Of a DNA stretch of 64,000 bases, positions 20,492 to 29,326 are shown piece after piece (the stretch's first letter is position 1; every line of letters starts with the position of its first letter). The notes below the pieces were generated by a model. That model searched no databases. It worked only from the letters and a program-made list of their open reading frames with translations, and was not told the origin of the DNA. This DNA is from Solimonas fluminis (GTDB lineage Bacteria > Pseudomonadota > Gammaproteobacteria > Nevskiales > Nevskiaceae): positions 434,001 through 498,000 of the forward strand of contig NZ_PSNW01000002.1 of NCBI RefSeq assembly GCF_002930645.1. Direction: 5' to 3'. The translations under genes were made by a program, and so were the position numbers.

Positions 20492-21775
20492 ATGGTGTTG
20501 CCAGAGAACCAGGAAACCGAGGTAGTAAAGGCGGTCAGGCTCTCCAAAGGGACAACTGAGCGCATCGGGGACGGCCTGACCCTGCCCCCCGGGTTTCCCA
20601 TCCTAGTGTTCCGTCAGTCGCGCATACCTGTGGAACCGGTGCTGCGTTATGTACACGACAAGTATCGGAAGCGGCCTGCCAGCGCGCTGAGCGTCGCAAA
20701 TGATCTCAAGGATTGGTGGACCTACCTGCGAGCCCACGAAACGCCATGGGATGCCATCGATGAAACTGACATTCGATACTACGCAGACATCATGGAGCAG
20801 ACTGTATCGCCGCTCACGCATGAGCGATACAAGAGAAAGACGATCAGGAAGCGCATCGGCTCAGTTCGCAACTTCTACGCGTGGGCAAGTGCCAAAGGCA
20901 TCCTTGACTGCTCCGTGGACCTCTCCACTACAGACTACTCAAGTAATTCTGAGCAGCCTGGTGTGCGTGCGAAAGTAAGGGACGCTGGCACTCTGATGCC
21001 TGGCGCAACGTCAGGCGAAGACGATCACGTCTTAGCCCTTTCACATCAAGATGTCTTTGCTGTCTTTGCAGAGCTTGGACCGTTGCCAAGTGAGAAGACG
21101 TGGTCAAGCGATAGTTCCCGAGACCGGCTAATTGCGGAGCTCGCGTTAAACACCGGAATGCGTAGGGATGAGATTTCTCATCTCACCCTACTTCAGATAC
21201 TGAACCTCCACCCAGATCACGCAATCGAGCATGGAGCCTGCCTGCTGCCAATCTCCAAGACCAAAGGCCTCCGCGCACGGAAGGTCGAGGTGCCGAATTG
21301 GCTGATCAGAGAACTTAGGACATACGTTGATACGGAAAGAGTGGAAGCCATAGCCCGGCTTGCGGATGCAGGTGTTAACGATGCCAAGCGACTGTTCGTG
21401 AACGGCGTGTCGGCAAAGCACAATGCTGGCCGATCCATTAGCAACGACACGATTGACAGGGCGTTCAGGCTGGCAGTGCTTCGGTCTGGCAGAGTGATCG
21501 AAGCCCCGCGCTTTGATCCCGAAACCGGCACGGCCTATTCTGCGCAAGCGCCTCAGTTCACCTTCCATGCTCTGCGGCACACTTTCGCAATCTGGCGTTA
21601 CTACGCCGAGTATGCCGCTGGAATTCATGAGCCCTGGAAAATCGTTCAAGTGCTATTAGGGCATAAGAGCCTAGCCACGACTCTGGCCATTTATCTGCGC
21701 CCCTGCGCAGTCTTCGAGGGCCAGGTGTCGGATGCCGTAGTTCGGCACTTCAATGCGATCCGATCTGCTGCATGA
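20492..21775 (+). CDS. ginA: Tyrosine recombinase, first of three (GinA-like)
   Basis: 427 residues, a complete tyrosine recombinase. An N-terminal core-binding domain (about 50-170) is followed by the catalytic domain with ALNTGMRRDEISHL (Arg224), FTFHALRHTF (His359, Arg362), LLGHKSLATTLAIY (His391) and the nucleophile Tyr401. It is predicted to cut and join DNA at the island ends and at the ttcA target. The upstream GTGGGG is a weak ribosome site. The stop overlaps the next gene (ATGA). The named role rests on the gene order shared with described GInt islands. Confidence 0.9.
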   Translation: MVLPENQETEVVKAVRLSKGTTERIGDGLTLPPGFPILVFRQSRIPVEPVLRYVHDKYRKRPASALSVANDLKDWWTYLRAHETPWDAIDETDIRYYADIMEQTVSPLTHERYKRKTIRKRIGSVRNFYAWASAKGILDCSVDLSTTDYSSNSEQPGVRAKVRDAGTLMPGATSGEDDHVLALSHQDVFAVFAELGPLPSEKTWSSDSSRDRLIAELALNTGMRRDEISHLTLLQILNLHPDHAIEHGACLLPISKTKGLRARKVEVPNWLIRELRTYVDTERVEAIARLADAGVNDAKRLFVNGVSAKHNAGRSISNDTIDRAFRLAVLRSGRVIEAPRFDPETGTAYSAQAPQFTFHALRHTFAIWRYYAEYAAGIHEPWKIVQVLLGHKSLATTLAIYLRPCAVFEGQVSDAVVRHFNAIRSAA

Positions 21776-23625
21776 AGCCGACCCGCTACGACCAAGTACG
21801 AGCTAAAGAGCCGACACTGGCGTCCGCCTACAAGGATAAATTCCCAGAGCTGGCGATGCATCCGAGTGGACTCGTGCTGACGGCCACTTTTCCCACGCCG
21901 TTGGAATCCAAAGGTGAACAGCGGATCGATCTAAGTTTTCTAGCGGCTGTTCCTCAATTGCAGGAGGCTCTTTCGCAGGGGTTTGTGCTGATAGGGCGTC
22001 GAAGTGAAGTAAAGACGAGGTCAGTCCTCGGGACTTCGCTGCGCACCGGTTTCATCGAGTTCTTGAAGCACACCTCTAGAGAATCGATATCCGTGGAAGG
22101 GATCACGACCGAACTCCTTCAGGAGTTTCTCGCGTGGTGCGGCCGTGAAGAAAACGGAAAGCCAGTTTGGGAGAAGGGCACCCAGAAAGGTAAGTACCGC
22201 GCCCTCACGGGGATTATCCGTACGATGCGCAGACATGAGCTGTGGAAAGGCTCATTCCCACCGGGCCTTCGAATTCCGGTGATGGCGGATCCCAAGAAGT
22301 TCTACGAGCCCACGAGAGTTCTGGATAACGAATTCTGGGAAAAGGTATACATCGCCGCAGTGGAGGAAGTGGTGTCACGGCGGATGGCGTTCGCCGAATT
22401 CGAACGCATGAGCGCTGACGCGGTTCGAGAATATGCACTCTTCAAGGTGTCCGCGAAAGCGGAAACGCCGGCCGTCTTCTCCGAAAGCATGACGCTAGCA
22501 CTCGGGGCTTTGCTGACAGCTTACGGCACCGGTGCCATCTGCACCCGGGAGGAGCTGTCGCTTCGAAACAAGGCTTTGTACGACTACCTGTTTGGCGGAG
22601 CAGCAAACGCGTCTGTGGTGAAACAGTTTGCTGAGAGCCTCTATCCTTCGCGAACTCGCCAGCTCGTGCCCTACCTGCTGTTGTACGCGATGTACTTTTC
22701 GTACAACCCTTCTACCGCGATAAACGCAAAGGTGAGCAACTTCAGGACGGTGTCGGTGCTCGGCAGTGAACGATTCTGGGCCAATCCCTACAAGACCAAA
22801 TCCAGGCGGTCCCAAATCCGAACATGCGGCATCTCGGAAGATGCTGCGAATCCGCATGCGATGTACGGTCAGCTGATCAGGTGGACGGCGCGACTACGTA
22901 TGAGCGCCAAGCCTTGGTGTAAGGACCGACTGTTTCTGTTCAGCGACAAGCTCCTTGACGGACAAGAGGCCGGAGTCCGTGCTGTCACAGGTTTTTCTGT
23001 AGGGGCCGCCATCCGGGAGTTCTGCGACGACCATGGACTTGACCAGTTCGTCTTCAAGCAACTGAGGCCCAGCTCGCTGGAACAGGTACGCGTCCTCTTT
23101 GATGGAGACATTCGTGCCTCGCAGGTGGCCGCTAATCACCGAAGCCGAGACACGACCGATCGATCCTACACCTCCGACGCGGAGCGACAGCGACAATGGG
23201 AGCGCCTCGGGGCCGGCATTGCGCTGCGCAGCCGGTGGGTTGAATCCGACGGCCTTATCGACGCTCGATCGAGTCAAGATGATGCACACGACGTAGGCGC
23301 TGCAACGCCTGGCTGGGGGTGTCTCGATCCATTCCACTCCCCGATGGTGGGGCAGGTGGCCGGCAAGCTATGCACGGAATATGGCGGATGCCCCGTATGC
23401 CCCCACGCTCAACTCGACATTGATTCCCCTGCATCCGCTAAGAGGGTTACCCAGCTCCGCGAGCTCATTCTCAATGCTCAGACAAAAATTCCAGCTCAAC
23501 GATGGCTGAGTACTTGGGCGCCGAGATTGAAGCGGATTGATCAATTCTGGCTGCCCCAGTTTCGTCCGGAAACCCTCGCAAAGAGCGAAATTCTCATTCT
23601 TACACCGTTGCCGCCGATCGACTAA
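21772..23625 (+). CDS. ginB: Second recombinase of the trio (GinB-like), catalytic set partly altered
   Basis: 617 residues. The C-terminal half keeps a tyrosine-recombinase outline: FKQLRPSSLEQV (Arg432; the usual His three residues before is Lys429), ANHRSRDTTDRSY (His456, Tyr466). The first-arginine region reads YFSYNPSTAINAKVSNF, where the family usually has G-x-R, so Arg I seems absent. The C-terminus has a Cys cluster (LCTEYGGCPVCPHA, near residue 543) that may bind zinc. It overlaps ginA by four bases and ginC by one, so expression is coupled. It may act as a non-equivalent partner in a recombinase complex. Confidence 0.85.
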   Translation: MKPTRYDQVRAKEPTLASAYKDKFPELAMHPSGLVLTATFPTPLESKGEQRIDLSFLAAVPQLQEALSQGFVLIGRRSEVKTRSVLGTSLRTGFIEFLKHTSRESISVEGITTELLQEFLAWCGREENGKPVWEKGTQKGKYRALTGIIRTMRRHELWKGSFPPGLRIPVMADPKKFYEPTRVLDNEFWEKVYIAAVEEVVSRRMAFAEFERMSADAVREYALFKVSAKAETPAVFSESMTLALGALLTAYGTGAICTREELSLRNKALYDYLFGGAANASVVKQFAESLYPSRTRQLVPYLLLYAMYFSYNPSTAINAKVSNFRTVSVLGSERFWANPYKTKSRRSQIRTCGISEDAANPHAMYGQLIRWTARLRMSAKPWCKDRLFLFSDKLLDGQEAGVRAVTGFSVGAAIREFCDDHGLDQFVFKQLRPSSLEQVRVLFDGDIRASQVAANHRSRDTTDRSYTSDAERQRQWERLGAGIALRSRWVESDGLIDARSSQDDAHDVGAATPGWGCLDPFHSPMVGQVAGKLCTEYGGCPVCPHAQLDIDSPASAKRVTQLRELILNAQTKIPAQRWLSTWAPRLKRIDQFWLPQFRPETLAKSEILILTPLPPID

Positions 23626-25736
23626 TGAACAGCACTGCCGCAAGAGACACGCTTCAGCAGCGGAATGAAGCTGATGCCAGACACAGTCGTAGGGTCTCAA
23701 GACGGTCGGAATGGGCAGACAAGGTCTGGTTTCTGGACTCCGAGCTGAAGAACCTGCACGCCAGCTTCTGCAGCGTAAAGTGGGACTTCGATATGCCTGA
23801 TGGGTCTGCATTTGTCGACAGCCGATGGGAGCTGTTGCGCGAGGAACTACGATGCTTTGTGTGGAGCCTTCTCAAGGCTCCACAGGAGGGACTTCCGAAG
23901 AAGGCGCAAACGCTTCATCGACATAGCTTCATCTGGCGGCCGTTAGTTCGATGGATGGCGGAGCACGACTTCACCGATCTCTGTCAGCTTACCAACTCAG
24001 CGTCATGGAACTTCCTTTCGGACTATGTAATCGAGATTGAGAAGGACGGGCGCGAGTTATCAGTTTCTGCCGTCAGGACTGCAGTATCGGTTCTACAACT
24101 ACTCTGGACCCAGAAGCCCTACATGGAGAAGGAAGGCTATGGCTCACTTCCAGAGGCCCCTCTCGATGGCTTATCCGGCAGCGAGTTGGCTCGACGGCTC
24201 AATGCGAAGATCGATGAACGCGTCCAGCCGGTCCCCGAGGAGGTCGCCCTTTCCATTCTCAATGCGGCACATCGCTGGATCGGACCGATGGCAAATGACG
24301 TGATTCGGCTGGCCGAGGATCATTTCTCCTGGAGATACTCGGACCGATCAAGGAACGCCCAGAGTCGAATACGATCCACCCGATTGTCGATGTTGAAATG
24401 GAAGTCGTCCATCTTGATCGGCGACACCAAGCCTTGGCTAACCATAAAAGAACGGCAGGAAGAGCTTTCATGGGACGGCAACCTCTTCAAACCGCGAGTT
24501 CGGAATCTCAATGTCGGGAGAAAGGTATCAGCTACCATCGATGATCTGCGAGATGCCTGCATACACGTCATTCAAAGCGAATCCGGGGTCCGGATCAGTG
24601 AGATGGGAAGCTTCCAGTCCGGGATTGGTGAAGCATCCCAGCTTCCCTCCTGCATAAGCATCAGAACGTCCCAGACGGGACTGAACGATCTGTTCTTTCT
24701 GCGGGGTACGACCTACAAGCTTCGCCCGATGCCTGAAGAGACAGAGTGGCTGATCGGCATGCGGCCCAGGGGCTCTGATTACATCCCGCCGCCTGTGCGC
24801 GCCGTCCAGATTCTTGAGAGGCTCTACAGGCCTTGGCGGCAGTGCGAAGGGGCGCCGGAGGAGGTTCGCACATCCTTGCTGCTGTCGTTCGTTCAACTGG
24901 GGTTCCGCCCATTCGATGAGCCGGCCTCGGCAGTCGCGCCGATGCAGCTTCACTCGATTCGGGATGCCCAGCGTGAGTTCATCGTACGCAATGTTGATCT
25001 GGCATCGTTACCGGCGACTAGCGCTCGTGGCGAGGATTTGAGTGCGTACAAGGACACCATGGGAGGATGTGTCGCTCCTCGCCAATGGCGTAAGAACTTT
25101 GCTCAGTACCTGTGGCGCGTAGATAGTCGCATGGCGCCTGCGATCGCACAGCAGTTCAAGCATTTGTCCCTGGCAATGACCGAGGAAGCGTACATCGGAA
25201 ACGACATTGTTCTTCTGAAAGACATCAACTCCGCCCGGACTCAAAAAACCGTCGAACTCTTCAGGGCTTGGTCGAAGAACGATCAGGCCTCGGCGGGCTT
25301 CTTCTCGGGTCGGCTAAGGGAGCATCGACGCCAGATTGCCGTGCTAGTTGAAGGAAAGTCTGAGGAGGAAGCAACCAGCGCCATTCGAGACTACGTGGTC
25401 ACGAACGATCTGCGCATCTGGTTCTCCGACCACGGGCACTGCTTCATTGGCTTGAACCCTGACGGCGCAAAATGTCATGAGAAGGCCGGTACGTCGTCTT
25501 GGAGCAATCAAGCTCCGAACGTGGCCACCCGGGAGCCGTCGGTCTGCGCCGGGTGCAGTCACTACTATGTTGATCATGACCATCGTGACTACTGGCAGCG
25601 ACGGCTCGATGCGCATGAAGTGCTTGCGCTGGCATCGAAACGTGTCGGTGAAAAGCCACCGCGCGTCGTGCAGCTACGGCTCGCCCAAGCGAGATCAGTA
25701 CTGAGACGGATTTCCATTCAGATGGAGCACACCTGA
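23625..25736 (+). CDS. ginC: Third recombinase of the trio (GinC-like)
   Basis: 703 residues. The catalytic outline is visible: SGVRISEMGS (Arg323), RQWRKNF (Arg489 with Arg486 in the usual His position), FKHLSLAMTEEAYIG (His513 and Tyr523). The last 120 residues hold a Cys/His-rich stretch (GAKCHEKAG, then VCAGCSHYYVDHDH), probably zinc-binding. The start codon overlaps the ginB stop (TAATG) and the stop overlaps the ginD start (TGATG). Large third recombinases of this kind with a short fourth gene define the GInt layout. Confidence 0.85.
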   Translation: MNSTAARDTLQQRNEADARHSRRVSRRSEWADKVWFLDSELKNLHASFCSVKWDFDMPDGSAFVDSRWELLREELRCFVWSLLKAPQEGLPKKAQTLHRHSFIWRPLVRWMAEHDFTDLCQLTNSASWNFLSDYVIEIEKDGRELSVSAVRTAVSVLQLLWTQKPYMEKEGYGSLPEAPLDGLSGSELARRLNAKIDERVQPVPEEVALSILNAAHRWIGPMANDVIRLAEDHFSWRYSDRSRNAQSRIRSTRLSMLKWKSSILIGDTKPWLTIKERQEELSWDGNLFKPRVRNLNVGRKVSATIDDLRDACIHVIQSESGVRISEMGSFQSGIGEASQLPSCISIRTSQTGLNDLFFLRGTTYKLRPMPEETEWLIGMRPRGSDYIPPPVRAVQILERLYRPWRQCEGAPEEVRTSLLLSFVQLGFRPFDEPASAVAPMQLHSIRDAQREFIVRNVDLASLPATSARGEDLSAYKDTMGGCVAPRQWRKNFAQYLWRVDSRMAPAIAQQFKHLSLAMTEEAYIGNDIVLLKDINSARTQKTVELFRAWSKNDQASAGFFSGRLREHRRQIAVLVEGKSEEEATSAIRDYVVTNDLRIWFSDHGHCFIGLNPDGAKCHEKAGTSSWSNQAPNVATREPSVCAGCSHYYVDHDHRDYWQRRLDAHEVLALASKRVGEKPPRVVQLRLAQARSVLRRISIQMEHT

Positions 25737-26215
25737 TGGGGCGCACTAAGCGGGAGGAATGCGACCCTGCGATTGAAAGGGAGTTCCTGGAAGCCCTGCT
25801 GCGCTTGGAGGCTGGCAGCCCGACGCATCCGGACCTCATCGCCAGGGCCAAGGCACATCGATTGAAGATTAATTTCTCTACGGTGGCGAAAGAAGCAGGC
25901 CGAGCGCGTGGTCTCATCGCCGTTGAGGATTCGCAGTATGTAAATGCCCGCAAGCAGGTTCTTGCTAAAATGCGGCCGGCAACGCCCGAGACCTCGTCGG
26001 TGAACGTCATCGCCGATCTGCGTAAGCGCGTGGCCGATCTCGAGAGGCAACTCGCAGAGGCGGATTCCGTCAATGCAACCCTAATGCTCCGGGTCCACGA
26101 AGGAGCAGCAGAGTTGCAGAGAGCCAAGGAGCATGTCGCTCGATTGAGGGCCGCCCGCGACCAGCTTCAGGCCCGAAAGGACCAGAAGCTCATTCAATTC
26201 CCAGGTAGTACGTGA
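25736..26215 (+). CDS. ginD: Small DNA-binding coiled-coil protein of the recombination operon (GinD / TnpC-like)
   Basis: 159 residues. The first half is compact, with a possible helix-turn-helix (INFSTVAKEAGRARGLI, about residues 44-60). The second half is a continuous coiled coil (about 85-150; heptads in LRKRVADLERQLAEAD and LRAARDQLQARKDQ). Such small proteins accompany Tn554-type and GInt recombinases and stimulate or orient recombination. It overlaps ginC by one base and is followed after only 7 bases by the replacement ttcA. Confidence 0.8.
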   Translation: MGRTKREECDPAIEREFLEALLRLEAGSPTHPDLIARAKAHRLKINFSTVAKEAGRARGLIAVEDSQYVNARKQVLAKMRPATPETSSVNVIADLRKRVADLERQLAEADSVNATLMLRVHEGAAELQRAKEHVARLRAARDQLQARKDQKLIQFPGST

Positions 26216-26222
26216 GTAGAAA

Positions 26223-27080
26223 ATGAACAATGTAACCACCGAAGCTCCCGTTCTCGACCTTAGGTCGCTCGTGCCTACAACGTCGAAGACTTTTGAGCGG
26301 CTCCGGGAGTCGCTGATTCGAGACATGGGTCGCGCAATTGTTGACTACAACATGATTGTCGAGGGTGACGTTGTAATGTGTGCCATCAGTGGCGGCATTG
26401 ACTCAATGTCAATGCTTTCATTGCTGATGGATCTTCAAAAGCGCGCGCCAATTGATTTTCAGATCATCGCCGTCAACCTGGATCAAAAGCAGCCGGGCTT
26501 TCCGGAGGAGGTTCTTCCTCGGCACTTCGAGTCGCTTGGTGTGCCCTACAAGATCATTGAGCAGGACACATACTCCATCGTCAAAGAAAAAGTCCCGGAA
26601 GGGAAAACGATGTGTGGTCTGTGCAGCCGGTTGAGGCGAGGCATTCTCTATCGCGTAGCCAAAGAAATTGGTGCAACGAAGATCGCGCTTGGCCACCACA
26701 TGGATGACATGATCGAAACGCTGTTTTTGAACATGTTCTTCGGCGGGCAGCTTAAGGCGATGCCTCCGAAGTTGAAAAGTGATGATGGGGGGAACGTAGT
26801 AATACGTCCCATGGCGTACTGCGAAAAGCGAAACCTTAAGAGATTCGCTGACGGCATGAAGTTTCCAATCATCCCTTGCACCCTTTGCGGTTCCCAGGAG
26901 AATCTGCAAAGACTCCAAATGCGAAAGATGATTGACGAGTGGGACAAAGTAGATTCGCGGCGCAAGCACAACATCTTCCGCTCGATGCAGCACATTCGTC
27001 CCTCGCAGTTGGCAGACAGGGAATTGTTTGACTTCTTTTCGCTTTCGAGGGAAGAGATGGGGGCAGACGAAAGCGTCTAG
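26223..27080 (+). CDS. ttcA: Complete island-encoded tRNA 2-thiocytidine synthase (replacement TtcA)
   Basis: 285 residues and full length. It has the PP-loop SGGIDS (56-61), the Fe-S cysteines Cys131 and Cys134 ([10 protein letters not shown]) and Cys222 in PCTLCGSQ, and the conserved [14 protein letters not shown] and [14 protein letters not shown]. TtcA puts sulfur on C32 of tRNA using ATP and a [4Fe-4S] cluster. It is clearly homologous to the interrupted host gene along its length but differs in the N-terminus, composition and many positions, so it is not a recent copy. The PP-loop position that is Lys in the host (AAG) is Ile (ATT), which removes the target sequence but fits the SGGxDS pattern. 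It is placed 7 bases after ginD and has no clear ribosome site. Confidence 0.95.
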   Translation: MNNVTTEAPVLDLRSLVPTTSKTFERLRESLIRDMGRAIVDYNMIVEGDVVMCAISGGIDSMSMLSLLMDLQKRAPIDFQIIAVNLDQKQPGFPEEVLPRHFESLGVPYKIIEQDTYSIVKEKVPEGKTMCGLCSRLRRGILYRVAKEIGATKIALGHHMDDMIETLFLNMFFGGQLKAMPPKLKSDDGGNVVIRPMAYCEKRNLKRFADGMKFPIIPCTLCGSQENLQRLQMRKMIDEWDKVDSRRKHNIFRSMQHIRPSQLADRELFDFFSLSREEMGADESV

Positions 27081-27389
27081 TGAGACAGGTGCGCGTGTAT
27101 GAGGAGAGAGCCTGACGTTTGACGGCGGACATTTGCGGCTCAGCCAATCGTCAGGCCTTCCTGCTCGTTCGAGCCAAGAAGCCGCCGTACAAGGCCGAGG
27201 CGGTGCCTAGGTAACGGGCAAGCGCACTAGCGCACTACCTGCTGATGTAAGTGCAGAAGCGGCGAAACACGATCCACTTCCTCCTACCGAGAGCTGGCTC
27301 GGCGGACGCGCTTCAAGATCATGATTTGCTGATTCTGGCCCGGGACGAGATGAAGGCCCAAGCGCGAGCTCCCTCCCGAAGTACTGAAC
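27081..27389. other. Island intergenic region, no gene recognised
   Basis: About 310 bases of mixed composition between the replacement ttcA and the cargo promoter. No protein family, RNA gene or strong hairpin was seen. It marks a change from lower-GC recombination genes to GC-rich cargo, so it may be a module joint. Confidence 0.5.
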
Positions 27390-27432
27390 TTGCTTGCGCA
27401 TGAAGTATAGTGTATAGTGCATCTATACACTA
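27390..27432 (+). promoter_or_regulatory. Promoter and 10-bp palindromic operator of the cargo operon
   Basis: TTGCTT and TATAGT separated by 17 bases (27390-27395 and 27413-27418). The -10 box is overlapped by a perfect inverted repeat: TAGTGTATAG, spacer TGCAT, CTATACACTA (27408-27432). The start codon of the first cargo gene is 24 bases further. The site suits the MerR protein encoded second in the operon or another repressor; which one binds cannot be told from sequence. Confidence 0.65.
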
Positions 27433-27455
27433 CACACTAGGATTCAGCTTCGCCG

Positions 27456-28568
27456 ATGATTGCCCAGGCTCCAACCCAGCACGCTGTCTTGATTTCCTCG
27501 GGCCCTCGCCCGAGCGCCAAGCGCTGGGCTCGTTTCGTCCGTCCTGACCAGCTTCACCATCGGGCGCAAGTGCGTCGCATCGTCAAGGAATCCAATGGTG
27601 CAGCGTCCGTCGTGCTTGCTCCAGACAACGGCATCCCCGAGGGCGTGCGGGCCGGCCAGTTCCTGACCCTGGTCGCACAGATCGATGGCAAGCCGGTGAA
27701 GCGGGCGTATTCCCTCAGCGAGCTTCCGAAAGACGGCACGCTGACTATCACCAGCAAGCGCGTCGAGGGCGGCGTGATGTCGGCGTACCTGAACGCGCGG
27801 CTGCGCGAGGGTGACTGGCTTCAGTTCGCAGGCCCCAGTGGCGACTTCGTTCTGCCAGCGCAAGCGCCGGGTCACTACGTCTTTGCTGCAGCGGGTTCGG
27901 GCATCACCCCGATGATGGCGATGCTCGACCAGCTGCTGGGGCAGGAACACCGCACCACGCCGATCACCCTGTTCTATGGCAACCGGCGCGAGCAGGACAT
28001 TCTGTTCCGCGAGCGCCTGGATGCTCTGGCCCGCCGGAACAAGAACCTCGACGTCCGCTACGTCCTTAGCAAACCCGAAAAGGGCTGGGACGGCCATCGC
28101 GGGCGCATTGGCGGCGACGCATTGCGGGATGCCGCGCCGGGTGCTGCGGTGCACTACTTCCTCTGCGGTCCGGATAATTTCAACGACTCGCTGCGCCGCC
28201 AACTCGTCGCGCTCGGGGTTCCGCCACAGGCCATCGCCAGCGAGCGTTTCACGACCTTCGCGCGTGAATCGCGCCCGCATCCCAAGGACCCGCATCCGGT
28301 GCTGTTCCGGGTGGGGGGGGCAGAGAAAGAGGTAACGGTGCGGCCCGGCGAAACCCTGCTGGAGGCGGGTCTGCGCGCGGGCGTCGCGCTGCCTTTCAGT
28401 TGCACGATGGGCGGCTGCGGACATTGCAAGGTGAAGGTGCTCGATGGCGACGTCGCCACCGACGCGCCGAACTGCCTAACCGAACCCGAGCGCCAGGCCG
28501 GCTACGCACTGGCCTGCTGCGCCTACCCGCATCGTCAGGCGACTATCACCGTCGTGGAGACAGCATGA
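27456..28568 (+). CDS. Ferredoxin reductase-type electron transfer protein with C-terminal [2Fe-2S] domain
   Basis: 370 residues in three parts. The FAD domain (about 25-135, with KRAYSLSELP as the RxYS motif) is followed by an NAD(P)H domain (about 140-270; AAAGSGITPMMAML and FLCGPDNF). The C-terminal plant-type ferredoxin domain (about 290-370) has CTMGGCGHC plus a final Cys in GYALACC. This is the Hmp/PaaE-like single-chain reductase of bacterial oxygenases; it moves electrons from NAD(P)H to the diiron protein two genes downstream. First gene of the cargo operon; its stop overlaps the MerR start (ATGA). The stretch before FAD is longer than usual. Confidence 0.9.
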   Translation: MIAQAPTQHAVLISSGPRPSAKRWARFVRPDQLHHRAQVRRIVKESNGAASVVLAPDNGIPEGVRAGQFLTLVAQIDGKPVKRAYSLSELPKDGTLTITSKRVEGGVMSAYLNARLREGDWLQFAGPSGDFVLPAQAPGHYVFAAAGSGITPMMAMLDQLLGQEHRTTPITLFYGNRREQDILFRERLDALARRNKNLDVRYVLSKPEKGWDGHRGRIGGDALRDAAPGAAVHYFLCGPDNFNDSLRRQLVALGVPPQAIASERFTTFARESRPHPKDPHPVLFRVGGAEKEVTVRPGETLLEAGLRAGVALPFSCTMGGCGHCKVKVLDGDVATDAPNCLTEPERQAGYALACCAYPHRQATITVVETA

Positions 28569-29326
28569 TGAGTGCTGCCGCGGAGTCCACCTACCGGATG
28601 GCCGAAGTGGTTCGGCGCTCGGGCGTGACCCGGGAGACCATCCACTTCTACCTACGTGAAGGGCTGCTCCCACCGGCCCGCAAGACCGCGCACAACGCCG
28701 CCCTCTACGGCGACGAACACCTGCACCGTCTGCGATTGATCCGCTCCTTGCGTGAGGAGCATCTGCTGCCCTTGAAGGCGATCAAGAGCCTTCTCGACGA
28801 CCAGCCGGAACTTCAGTTCAGTGCCGACCAGTTCGCCACGCTGCAAGCCCTGCGTCGTTTGAGACTCAACGACCTTCGTCAGCAGAGGCCCGGCGGCGAC
28901 TGCAAGACCGCAGGCGATCTTGCCGGTGAGCTGGGCCTTACCCCCGGCGAGCTGCAAGAGCTGCGCGACATCAAGCTGCTCACCTCTGCCGATAACGAGG
29001 CGCTCGACGCCGACGAGGCCGAGTGCCTGCGGCTCTGGACCGTGGTGCGCGATGCCGGCATCAACGCCGAAAAGGGTTTCAGCCCTCGCGACATCGGCTA
29101 CATCGATCAGGCCGCCAAGCTGCTGTTCGAGCGCGAAGTCGCTTTGTTCAAGGACCGCGTTCAGCAGTTGCGCCCGGCTGAGATCGATTCGCTGTTGCAC
29201 ACCGTTATCCCGGCCATCCACCGGCTGCTGGTGATCCGCCATGAACGCATGATTTCGGCGCTGCTGGAGGTGTATGGGGCCTCCGCAGCGCAGACGACCC
29301 CGTCCCAGGAGGAGAGAACCGTATGA
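28565..29326 (+). CDS. MerR-family transcriptional regulator
   Basis: 253 residues. The N-terminal winged helix (about 9-80) contains YRMAEVVRRSGVTRETIHFY and LLPPARKTAHNAALYG, the MerR pattern. The rest is a long dimerisation helix and a helical C-terminal domain of about 150 residues, which could sense a hydrophobic ligand. The start was taken at the ATG overlapping the reductase stop; a second ATG is adjacent. Its place inside the operon suggests it controls the palindromic promoter at the operon head, activating when substrate is present (inference). It overlaps the next start (ATGA). Confidence 0.88.
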   Translation: MMSAAAESTYRMAEVVRRSGVTRETIHFYLREGLLPPARKTAHNAALYGDEHLHRLRLIRSLREEHLLPLKAIKSLLDDQPELQFSADQFATLQALRRLRLNDLRQQRPGGDCKTAGDLAGELGLTPGELQELRDIKLLTSADNEALDADEAECLRLWTVVRDAGINAEKGFSPRDIGYIDQAAKLLFEREVALFKDRVQQLRPAEIDSLLHTVIPAIHRLLVIRHERMISALLEVYGASAAQTTPSQEERTV

